A stretch of 64,000 nt of DNA from Holothuria scabra (lineage: Eukaryota > Echinodermata > Holothuroidea > Aspidochirotida > Holothuriidae), in the NCBI GenBank assembly GCA_037179385.1, contig CM074187.1, positions 50,068,879 to 50,132,878 of the forward strand, written 5' to 3'. A program made the position numbers and the translations under genes. Positions within the stretch are counted from its first letter, which is position 1; each line of letters starts with the position of its first letter. The notes under the pieces were generated by a model. It made no database searches and was not told the origin of the DNA. It saw only the letters and a list, made by a program, of their open reading frames with translations. Below are positions 46,848 through 58,700 of this stretch, piece by piece.

Positions 46848-49124
46848 CGCCCCCAATGGAAACACAGGTTGGGCTACTGCAGCCCAGGGTGCATTCCATG
46901 CTGCATATAAAGCCCATGCTGTAGGTAGCGTAGGCGTACACCAAGATTTTCTGGGCACATACAATGCTACTTTACATGGCAATTTGCAGGCTTTTGTACA
47001 TAGGCCTAGGCCTATGTACAATAGCCTATAGGCTTACCAGTCAAAACATCCCCAGACTAAACGTCCCTGTAACAAAACATCCCTGTACCAAAACGTCCCT
47101 GCCATTGGTTAAAAGTCCCTGGGTCAAAACCTCCCTGTTGTATATTGTGAAATGAACTGTGTTGTTAAGTTTAGTTGAAACGATTCAAGTTGTTTGTATA
47201 TTCGGTAAAAACTTGAACATAAGTATGTTCAATCTCATATGGATTGCTACTTTCTGTGTGTGTACCATATACTTGTACATGCATTGCCAATGTACAATGA
47301 CCATGTATGCTTCACGTACATGTATGTGGTACATATGTGTGCACGCCTGCAGATTGCTATGTAGCATTGTAGGGGCACTGAAAATTGCCGCTTTCAATCA
47401 TGAAACCTTGGCATACCTTAGGTGTGGGAACTTCCATTTCATTCCAATTACTGTAACAAACAAAATATTCGAACTTCAGAATATTGTAAAGAAAGATATA
47501 AGATGTTTTGACTGGTAAGCATGTTAGGCCTAGGCCCTAGGCCTATATTATTAGGTTTAATGCAGGGCTTAAATTTAACACCTGTCCAACTGTGCATGAC
47601 AGGTAAAAATGCATTGGACAACCGCTCTCTCTCTCTTTGAAGTTGTCCCATGGAAGAGTAGGCCTAGATTTGATCGGCAATTGACTAGCCTATGCTAGCT
47701 TACTACATCAGCAAGAAAACATGTTAGGAAAATGCACCACTCCACCACATCATGATCTCAATGGAATGTTGCATCAGTCTCTTTGCTTCATTGCTAAAAT
47801 TTTTAAAAAATTGTTTGTGTATAGTTTCTCTTGCACTCACACTTACATGATGCAGAAGCCCCATTATCTCACTGTGTCATCAAAGCGGTGTTCACGTCCC
47901 AGAGCTTGCAATGCTATGACTCTTTATCTGCTTGCAAGGAATTTCTCACTCATATAACATGTGTTATTGTAAAGAAAGTGGAATGTTATTGACTGTTCCA
48001 AGGAAACTATTCTAAATACACAATATAAAAGTATTTGTTGATAAGAGGTGATTGTTGAAAGTTTATGGCAAATGTTGAAAGGAAGCAAGTTCCTTGTTAG
48101 TGTGGGAAGTTCTAGTTCTGCAAAATTGAAGTAAAAGGGCAATTTTCGAAATTCCTAGGTGAAATTTGTGACTGGAATGGTGCAAAATGATTATGAACAT
48201 TTACTGTTTAAGTTGTAGTGTTTAAAGACACATGACATTTATCAATTGGTTTTGATGGTTACATTTCATTATATACTTTAATTTCATTCTGTTGCAGTAC
48301 TTTCAGGAGAAGTTTTTCACCTTACAGTTGAGTACTGGTCTCCATGATACTTTGATAACAATGATTGGTGGTGCTGTATGGTTAAGTTGTGCTGTGCATG
48401 AGTTGGGATCTCATGGGACAGGGTAATCCAAGGAGACGCTCCCCCAATATTTGAGGAATGCCCATTGAGTCCTTGACTTTTGTTTCGCGCAGTAAATTTT
48501 TTGGACATGAAGTAATGACCCACCCAATATTGAGAAATAATCACCACCTTTTATGCTATGAATAGTCTCAAGTGTCAGCGATGGTTAATTTTTGGTGCTT
48601 TTATTTAGCCACTGAACTGGCCGATAAACATCGTTTTGAGTGAGAAGCTGTCAAAGCAAAGCATGGGGAAAAAAAGGAGTACAACTGGGGAGGGGATGTT
48701 TAAATAGCCAATTGTTTGTGTTACTGTTTGAATGTGACAACCCTACTATGAATCATCTGTTAGAAAATGGTCGAGAGATAGTGTTGCTGTTTCCATACTG
48801 TCCTTGCTCCTTTTTCTTCATGCAAACTTACAAAATGAGGGCATTTTTCAAGGGAATTTCTGTCCTGAAAGAACCCAGGAGAGCAAAATAATTTCTGTGC
48901 TTTCCTGTCTGCTTTGTCTAGGAGAGCAATTTCATAGCATTTACCACCCCAGAAGAGCAATTCATTGCTGTCCTAGATTTTTTATAAATCAAGACCTGTT
49001 AGCTGTTCTGAAAGGGAGAATGGACTGAAAAATTCATCCCTACTTTGATTTAGTTACAATTCAAATCTCAAATCATTCGATTTAAATGTGTGAAATCAGT
49101 GAATATTTGGTTCCTTTTTTGTAG
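46848..49124. other. 5' flank of the NEK-like gene
   Basis: No supported exon. Features seen: a 28-bp perfect palindrome (46994-47021), a short array of 'aaaacatccctgtaccaaaa' words (47040-47150) of the foldback-word type, and abundant 'taggcct' words. Upstream non-coding exons or a promoter of the kinase gene may lie here, but I cannot place a TATA box or initiator with any confidence. The 3' splice-like TTCCTTTTTTGTAG ends at 49124. Confidence 0.4.
46994..47021. other. 28-bp perfect palindrome
   Basis: The half-site is TTGTACATAGGCCT, followed immediately by its reverse complement. The core TAGGCCTA belongs to a palindromic octamer that is conspicuously frequent in this window. Confidence 0.85.
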
Positions 49125-49200
49125 GGTGAATGACAGAACTTCCAATGCTGGGTCAAGTTGAAGATAAAAGGCAGTATACCTCACACAAACTGGGTGCAAG

Positions 49201-49764
49201 ATGTCTGCACGAAAAAAGACATCTAAGGATGAAACTAAGACACCCTCAAGGAAAGACAGCAATGTAAAGAAAGAATCATTTGACCCAGGGGGGAAAAATG
49301 AAAAGGCCACAGCAGAACCAGCAAGTAGCGTGCAGACTTTTGAACGTTCACATTCCCTCAGCGGAGGTTTGAAAGGGAATGTTAAGGAACCTACTCCGAG
49401 ATCAAAGTCGGTCAACTCACTCCAGAAGGTTCCTCAAGATTTGGTAACTTCAGATGGAGCAGTTTCTGGAAGTCCAGACATTACAGTAACTGAGTCTCCA
49501 AATGAAATTAAAACTACAGCACAAAAGCCTAAAAGGCTTCTCTTGTTTTCAAGCAAGATAAAGAATCATTCCTCACTATTAAGTGCAGTTTTACCCGAAG
49601 TGAAAGCAGTGCAATATAAGTATGAAGGAGGACCGGCAACTCTTGATGTGGTGCTCCAGCTGGTGAAGCAGGCATTAGCTGGCTGTAGAGTGGAGAGCAT
49701 CGCATTTGTTCCTCATACCAAACCTGGCAATATTTTGTTGTGCAACAATGGGGAAAAGAAAGAG
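49201..49764 (+). CDS. Coding exon 1: tail and first half of DUF4347-like domain
   Basis: Codes residues 1-188. The ATG is the first in this frame after a likely acceptor (TTTTTTGTAG ends 49124), so at least one upstream 5' UTR exon is probable. An out-of-frame ATG at 49129 is a possible short upstream ORF. The donor is GAAAGAG/GTGAGG, phase 0. His172 of the candidate dyad is near the 3' end of the exon. Confidence 0.85.
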
Positions 49765-52700
49765 GTGAGGTTTTGAAGGTATTTTGGAATTAAGGTGGCT
49801 AATGAAGCAACAGACAGGCTGTGGGATTTCACAGGAGTGATTGCTCAATCCTCATCGAATGATGATCCTGTGGGGATGAAATCACTGGCAGAGCCCATAA
49901 ATTGGTAACCCTTAATCAGTTAATCATCCATGGATGTTTTAACAAAGCTCAAAATGGGTTCCCATGGTGAAAAACGACAGAAACCTCTAATAAGTTCTCC
50001 TGCTCTTTGAAATCCTGCAGCTCAAACAGGTACTGTATGTGGTGTGGGGAGGTGTTTATTCTAAAGACTTTCCCTAGACTTGACAAACAACCATAACATT
50101 AACGTTGCCCATGTGCTGCGTCAGTGTCCTGAATTTTGTATTTTTAGCCTTGAAATCAACATTTGTTGTTCTAAGTTCTCAGTGGGGGGGGGGGGGGGGG
50201 AGGGGAGGATGAAACCCATCCAGCTGCAGAGTTACATCATGTACTGTATTGCACGAGTCATTGTAGGCAGAATATGGCAAGTTTTCAAGTCCTGTTTTAA
50301 GTTCTTAGTTTAAGCCCAAACCTAATTGGTGAAAGTGAAGGCTGAAAAATGTTTCCAAAAAGTTCATCGGTTAGTAACTGTAGATGAAGTCTTTATTTTC
50401 ATTTTGCATACTATTGTAGTGCCTTAAGGTCATAATGTGTATACTAAACAATTAGTTGATTTTGCTGAGTATAGTTATGGTTGTTCTTTTGTTTCAGGTC
50501 TTAACACCTAACAATGTTAAAGAGCAAAGGAGTATACACAGTTTCTTTCAAAGCCTTGTGGAGAATTATATGGACTGCAGCCAATCAGCTGCTCGATTAG
50601 ACTTGTTAGCATGTAGTGCCCTAAGGTCATCGGATATACAATCAATGTGTCCTGTTTTAACAACAGTTACCAAGGTGAGTTAACTTATCATATGCATGAA
50701 ATAAAAATTTTGTTCCTCAAAGGACAGGTCCTTAGGCAGGTTTTCTGATGAAGGGTGAAAGTGTTGTTTGAATTCTTGATCACAACTTGCTTTTAAGGAT
50801 TGAAAACAAAAATTGACTTAGTGTAGCATAAAAAATTCTAGGGCCCCTCATATCCCCCCACCTGTGGCTAGGGGTCTGAGCATAACTCCATTTGCAAAAT
50901 ATGCATACATCCATATTCATAGGGATTTATACTGCAGAAACAAAGAACTAATAAGGCTAACAATTGTCAATGGCCCAGATTGGGTATCCTTGATGGGTCA
51001 TCCTGAGGTTAGTTTCCAGTTTCCAGTTCCACCTCTTTAATTGGCTTTTTCCTAATTTGCAACCTATCAAAATTAAACTGTGATTTAAAATTCATTCAGT
51101 TCCGCATGAATTTTTAAATGATATGGGAAATTTGCATTAAAATTTGCCCTAGGATATGCTTGAAAGGCCCAGTTCTCTCACCCCAGACAGCACCAATTCT
51201 CCTAACCTTCTTACTTAAGCCCCTCCCACACTGGTCTGAAATTCACCCTCAACCAGACACAATCTCAATTTATATTGCTTCAGGATGAGTACATAGAAAA
51301 GCTCAATGTGTATAATCAAAACACTTTCAGTACAGTTAATGCTGTGTAATATAAGCTTTGGTATTCTGCATTGTTTTAATTAGCAGTCAATCAAAAAGCT
51401 GAGCTGATTGAGAGTTTCCGTTACCCCATACAAGAAGTGTAGTTGGGGGTAAGAGGATTGGCACTTTAAATTGACAAAGTAAATTAAGGAAGGAAAAGGA
51501 AAATTGCTCTCAGATGAAGACTGACCTTACTTTGTTCCACAAAGAATCTGAACTCATTACTACCTGTAGCAAAGCTGAACACAGAGCTGCCAAAAAAAGT
51601 TTATTTCCCTGAATCCTCCCAGAAAGGAAGAAAAATTATTTCCCAGGAAGGAAGTAAAATTTTCCACAATTTTCCCTATATTTTCTTGCTTCTAATTGCC
51701 AGAATTTTTTTCCAGATGCCCAGATTTCCTGAGGAGGATCCTCCCAGCTTTCTAACTTTTCCCACCTGTGGCTGGACAGAAGCATTGAAAGCACATTTAT
51801 GCAATGACTGTCACAGTGTTGTTGAGAGGAATCAAACCATAGAATACATGTCTAGAGTTTGACTTCCACCATTGTGCTGTTGGGACCTGTATGTCCTTAG
51901 TGTCATCCATGCAAATAAGTTGGGATGTGCCACATTGTCTGCTGAGAGCTGTTTGGGGATAATGCCTGTAATAGAAGTTTGTACAAAATGCAATGGAAAA
52001 TCAAATCTACTTGGGTGCTGTCCAATGTTTTAAAGCTCTGGGTATATTATTGAGTTGATATTGATAACTTAATGAGGGTGTTGGAGACTGCATAGCCATG
52101 CTTACTTACTTTAAGCATAATTAGCCAAGTTTCACTTGCGGTACTTACATAAAAGGTTGAAATTTTGAATATTTGTACATATCCTAGCATGTAATGGCTT
52201 TGTGCATAATTTAAAAAAAAATCTTTAGTTGTAGATTGTTTTAAAAACCATTTGGATCATTAATTACTCACTTGTTAAATATGTATTTCTATGTAGGATA
52301 TGGGAATATTGTCAAGTTTGACCATTTTCTATTAGTGTGTGGTGAAAACTTAATAGGATGGGGAAAAAATGGTGAATTTTATGAAATAGTTGTACAAGTT
52401 TTCATTTTTTTTTTTGTTCATATGGCTAGGCTAAAAAGTATGTTTAATAACATTGCCCATGCATTTGGGTAGGAGTTCATTGCCTAAAATGCCAACCAAA
52501 GTAGCCACTCTTTCATAACTGAAGTTACCAGTTTACACAAAGGGATACACTTTAAACTTTGGAATCATTTCCTTTCTGTTTGCCAGTCCACATAACAACA
52601 TGACTCACTTCATTATTGATGTTTATAAATCATGAGGACATGTTTGGGTCTCTGTAAAGAGTAATCTGTGATATCCTCTTTTATAAAAATTTTGAAGAGT

Positions 52701-55700
52701 ATAAAAACCAGAAAATCCATTTCCCTGAAACAGCTTGAAGCAGTACACCATTTTTGTTTAATAATATCAATGAAGTTTAAATTTAGTGGAACCATGACTA
52801 AGTGGTTATGCAAATCCTGCAGTTTGGGCAAACTTTAGAGAAATAGCCTTGAATTTTTCTTGTTTAGGTTGAAGTCGGAATGTCAAAAGACATCATGGGC
52901 ACAGAGATTCTCCTGCGAGATGCCGAAAAGGATAAAAATATCAGGTAGGATGTTTGATTTTAGTTTGATTATGTCAGAAGGAATGGCACCTTGGACTGCA
53001 TTACTGAAAAGTACTTTTTTTTCTCAAAAGGAATATTTTAAAACATGGCTAGGCCCAGGAATTGAGAAAGGGGGCCAGTGGGATGGGGGAGGGGTGTGGC
53101 TTAGATTGGTTCAATCATTACTTTTTCATGGGCTTAGAGATATAAACTTCTGGTGTCAATTACCCAGTAAAGGTAAGTCTTGTTCATACAGACCTGAAAA
53201 GAATATATTTTCATTATAGATAAAGGTAACTGAACAAGTAAATTTGACACCTCAATTAGAATCCCCTTTTAATTGATGGGGACTCATTGAGGTGATGTTG
53301 ATTAACCCCTTACTGTTGTGCTCCGATCGGGGCATATCTGCGGGCCTCGGGAGTGGGCGGAAAAGCAGACGTAGCCCGCCCCGCATCAGCTTCCGTAGGC
53401 CGTTGACCCCGTGACCTTAAACTATTGTCTCTCTTGTTGTTGTGGCTGAATTTTCGGGTAGCTACTCGCAGTTTCGAGCTCCGCCTGACACAGTAAAGAT
53501 GGGTGACAGCCGAGCTCTCTGCATGGGTCCAAAAGGACCCAAACAACGGTAAAGGGTTAAAATAAGCCTGTGGAGTGTGTTTACTGCAAAAGCTGATACC
53601 ACTGTCTCTGCGTGTGTGCACGTACACCTTTAGCCGAACGGTGCAGATATTTTATATTAACCCTTTACCGTTGTGCTCCGATCGGGGCATATCTGCGCGC
53701 CTCGGGAGTGGGCGGAAAAGCGGACGTAGCCCGCCCCGCATCGGCTTCGAGTAGGCCGTTGACCCCGTGACCTTAAACTATTGTCTCTCTCGTTGTTGTG
53801 GCCAAATTTTCGGGTAGCTACTCGCAGTTTTGAGCTCTGCGTGAAACAGTAAAGATGGGTGACAGCCGAGCTCTCCGCATGGGTCCAAAAGGACCCAAAC
53901 AACGGTAAAGGGTTAAAAGTGACAGGTTTGAATGAAAAATTTGCATGACAATGCTTCTTAATTAGCCTTGTTTGTCATTTATTTTTTCCAATTGGTACAT
54001 AAAATGTCAACATTACACTTTTTATGGGCACTTCCTTTTAAATCAAGATGCTTGTCCAAGTCCTTGATTTATTAGCCTTTGTAGTGCAGTGTTCAGACTT
54101 TGAAGATAGTGATACTGTGGTTAGTGTAGGGCTGAATGCATTTCATATGGCATAAAATTGGCCATTTGATTTATGTAAGAATGTATGTAAGGGGGTGGGG
54201 AAGGAATGATTTCGGTTCCAACTTCCAAGAAAATTAAAAAGGCAGAGGAGACATTTGAATAAATTTGAACAGTTTGTTAGGTTAAACAACAGAACTTTGT
54301 ATCTTAGACCTATATTTCTTTCACTCTTGTTAGTTCAATTGGAAGTCTGTATTTCTCTGTTGAGAAGTTGAAGAGTTGGAGTCCAAGACCTCAGAGTCTG
54401 GCTGGTTTTGAGAGAATCAGAACTGTCGGGAAAGGTAAAAAAAGTTTTGTGTCCCTTTTGGTAAGAATGTAAATTTGCATTGTGGACTTTTTTAAGGACA
54501 GGTTGGTTTGAGCATGTGTCTAGATCAGTGAAAGATGTGTATATCTGCATTGATCAAGTAGCATGCCTTTGCATATGGAGCCCAAAAGTGCACCATGATA
54601 AATCTTACAGTCACAAAGTCATTGCAAATTGCTGTTTTGATCACGAATGTTGGCTGAGTGTTACTATGAAATATAGCTGATTCTCAGTAATGTCTTGCTT
54701 TTCTTTTAAGTACCTTTTATTATATTTAAGGACTAAAATCATCCCTATCCAAGATATGGCTATGAGTAACTCTTTATAAATTTCACAGTTCAATAAGAAA
54801 GCTATTTCCGCATGACTTTTCTTTCCACCATTCTTCAACTTCTCTTGACCCTGAGCCCTTACCTTCAATTTTGGTGTCTTAAAAGCCTCACCTGCTTACC
54901 CCAAACATTTCCAATTCTCCCAACCTACTAACTTAAGCCCCTCCCACAACTGTCTAAAACTCATCCTCATCGAGACACAATCTGAGTTCATTGCTTCAGA
55001 GTGAGTATACAAGACACCAATATGTAATCAGAACACTCTCTATACAGTAAATGCTGTGTAATGTGAGCTATAGTACTCTGCTTTTATTAATTTGCTGCCA
55101 GTCAAAGAGCTGTGCCAATTGATAATTTCTGTATACTACTACAACAATTGTGGTTTGGGGTGAGAATTGACTACCTTTAAAAATACCACGCGGTACTTTA
55201 TGTGACATTTTCTTTCTTTTTTTTGAAGTTCAATAGTGAGATGAAAAATTAATGTTGAATTTTCAAGTGGTACATAGCTTTTACATTACTATCAGTATCA
55301 TGGTATCTTTACACATGACTGTTTGATTGTAAACAGCTGTTACCACAGCTCAGGTATTGTATTAAAGGTTTCTTGCAGAATTCCTGGAACCCAGTGTCTA
55401 GAGAAGTATGCTTCACAAAGCCAAGTTGTGACATTTGTTGTAGTTTTTAACTTAAAAGAAGAAATTGGATATTTGAGGGAATGAAGGCAAAGGATTTGCT
55501 ATGCTATAACACAGTACCAAGCCTGAAGACAAGGAGTTGGGGTGGGGTGGGGAGAGGGGTCACCCCATTGAAAAATTTTCACTCCTTAGAAAACACAAAA
55601 AATTGATTGCCATGATGTATTTTGGTATGTCTCTCTAGACAAGCACCTAAGAAAATATTCCCTCCTGGCTCATCTACCGCCATTAAGCAACCTTGTCTGG

Positions 55701-58700
55701 GGGCATGCATGCTGTTGAATTATATGCCATGTAATGATGTTGGAGTTGGATTTTTAAAGGGTCAAGCAGTTATACTTCTTGTGCATTCTTAGATTTTGTT
55801 CTTGGTTCTGAAGACTGTGGTACTTGTAAAATAACACTTTTTCTGTATGTCCAAAAACTTCTGAATCTGGCAAAGAACTGTTCCTGCTAAACCAAAACAT
55901 ATCCTCCCAAAGGAGTTCTGCTTCCCAAGAAAGCTTTGCCCAACTAAGGACCATCCCCACTGCCCTCAGACCATTTTCATCATTGATCTGTCATGTATGG
56001 CTCCATTCTAGACTGGATGAAAAAGAACAGATACTACACAAGATCTTAGCCAAAAGGCATTCTTATAAAATAGGGTCAGATGTTTCACTTCACCAGACTA
56101 AAAAGTCAACTTTGAGAGTCCAAACATCTGACAGCAAATTTTATAGGAGTTTTTTAAAATAATGGTATCACATAATCACCTTAAAGATGAGATTTGTTTC
56201 AATATCAGACTTGTTGTCTCATGACTCAACAATGTAATCATCTTGTTTTTCAAACAATTGTTCACCAGCCTCTTTGATTACATTGCCTTTTTGTGTTGTC
56301 ATTTATAGGAGCATATGGGGCAGCTGTCCTATACCGCAAGAAGGATGATGACTCCCTCGTGATTCTAAAGGAAATAAATATGCATGACCTGAATGCAAAT
56401 GAGAGGCAGATGGCCTTGAATGAGGTAACTGGTTTACTCTTTTCAAAATAAATGATGCACTTAAAGCGGTGGATTCGATTTAATGACCTGACACCCTTTA
56501 GAGATGGTTTGTGGAGCTGGATATTGGTCCTCCCATAATTAGTGGAGGGGAAAGACAAGTGGAATCTGGAAAAAAGGATTCCAGTGGTGTTGTGTTATGT
56601 TTTGATATGCAATATTTAGTTCTTCTTGTTTGTGGTGATCAAAAAGAATTGATAAAATGATTATTATCTTTTACATTATAGATACCTACTCATATTTAAA
56701 ATTTAAAAATTTTTTAACTTTTGTTCTGAATGTAGGACTCCCCAAGATGGCAAATTATACTAATATGAAAGGCCTTGGCTGGCTAAACTTCAACCAGTTA
56801 GTTAGAAACTGGGCCTTAAAACTCTAACCAAACCTAATCTTTCATTTCAAGCAAAGGTAATTATTGGGTGTGACATTAAGAGATAGCAGTGAAAGAAAAA
56901 AACTAAAAAAGAAACAAAGAAGAAAGAAAAACATGAGCAAGACAAGTTTTGAGATGAATTAATAATGTAAACCAGGATTCGAAACAGGATTTCTAGCCAA
57001 GGGAACTATGTTTTATGTCTTCGATCAAAATCAGTCAAGGAGAGGGGAGTACTCTCCTTCCCTATAAAAAGGAATTCAGCAGTTCATCTTTTCTCTCCTT
57101 AAATTTGAGTGTTACAAAGTCTTTTGCATTCACATCAGTGAATTCTAAAATACAGGTTACTTCACTGGAAAAAAGGCTGTGGCCAGCTTGACTGGAACCA
57201 ATAGGTTAGAAGCTGGGCTGTAAAACTCCATCTAACTAACTACTTCACTGGAAACATTGCATTTTTGCTTTCTCTTTATTCTGTAGTGGCATGGAGGCAA
57301 GTGTTACTGTCCATATGAAATTGGAATTTTTTCTAGGTATATATCTGATTGCAGTCAAAGGTTAATAAACCCTGCACAAAATAATTTAAAACCACATTTT
57401 TAAAACTGTCTGATCCATTACAGAAAATTATGAAACATAATATAGGAGGACATCTTTGTAATACATCAACCATCAATTGTAAAAAAAAAATTGTACAATA
57501 GAATGATAAATTGAAGTTTATGGTCCCAGGTAACATTCCCATATGGGGTCCTTCAAGGCACCATATGGACCAGCATGAGGGACCCATGTAATTTTGCAAT
57601 TGACAATCATAAGGGGCCCTTATGACCATATGCAATAGTTTTGGGACCCTTGTGGACAGCTGATATCTGAATAAAACAGTGGCTCAGTGATTTCCCATGT
57701 GATATCCATATTATGCCCTGGTCCACATGATGTCCATCTGTAGCATAACACATATTCCCCTCTTCCCATTTGAAAACCACATAGGCCAACCCATATGTAG
57801 CCTCATATGGTCCCATCTAGAATGTATGAAATAGTTCATGGCCTAGACCCTCTGTGGGTTAGGAGTTGTAGAATATTACCCATGGTATTCCCTGCCTGTT
57901 TTAAATGTGTGATATGAAAATGACAAAATTGGGTAATTGATGTAAAAAACATTAAAAACCATGAAAATAGCCACAATTTCCATCAAAATCTGTCAAAAAT
58001 TTACCATTTTACAAGGCAATTTCTGATTAAGACATAATCCTTAACCCCTCTGCTACATATGGTTTTGCTGCAAATGCATAATTTACCATGACTATATACG
58101 CATGGTTTCACCATGAAACCATAGCACAAATCTATGGTGTGCAATCATGTTTTGGACATGAAATAGGCTTGAAGAAGAGATATATAACACACATGCATCC
58201 TCTTGGGGCATAGCGAGTGCAAAAATGGCCACATCCATTCAAAATCGTAGTAATGTTCTTTGTGGAAGCAGTACATATGAACTGTGAACCTACGAACTAT
58301 ACGAAATAGTACATAGTTTAGTGTGGTGGGATTGACCCCTTCTGTAGCGATAGGGTTAATAAATGTGTGCTCAGAATAAAGATCTTGTGATGTCATGAGA
58401 AGGACATGCCATACATGGCTAATGTTATCCTTTTTTATTACAATCCTCATTTCAATTGCAGTTGTAACATTAGTTTGCCTTGAGGGTTTTATTTTGTAAG
58501 TTTAAATTATGCCCTTAAAAATCATCAGTATCAATTACCAAACAATAAACTATCTGATGAGTATTTAGGAAGTAATTAAAATAGGGTTTGAACAAAGGAA
58601 ATGTCAACACTGAGCCACACTCCACATTATTATTTTCGCATAAGCAACAAGTTGCTTCAGAAACTTTTGAACTTTTAAGAAGTATATCTTGGGAACCACA

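Larger units (their letters stand above)
52945..54333 (+). other. Intron 3, with two piggyBac-like MITEs
   Basis: 1389 bp. Two closely similar TTAA-bounded elements (53302-53560 and 53657-53916) occupy more than a third of it. The flanking intron sequence is AT-rich and otherwise unremarkable. Confidence 0.75.

Noticed and set aside
46687..47031. 114-residue plus-strand ORF upstream of the kinase
   Set aside because: Runs through the CCGCC word array and the 28-bp palindrome; no domain and no splice context.
49068..49415. 115-residue minus-strand ORF opposite kinase exon 1
   Set aside because: It is the antisense shadow of the Lys/Ser-rich exon 1, whose plus-strand frame joins correctly to six further exons.
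52860..53219. 119-residue ORF at kinase exon 3
   Set aside because: Its frame ([13 protein letters not shown]) is not the one that continues exon 2. The frame [11 protein letters not shown] after the AG at 52867 joins at phase 0 and ends at a proper donor, so the long ORF is a neighbour-frame artefact.
53310..53902. Minus-strand ORFs of 105 and 81 residues with shared [12 protein letters not shown] segments
   Set aside because: They are the two TTAA-bounded MITE copies read in different frames; no domain, and they lie inside an intron on the other strand.
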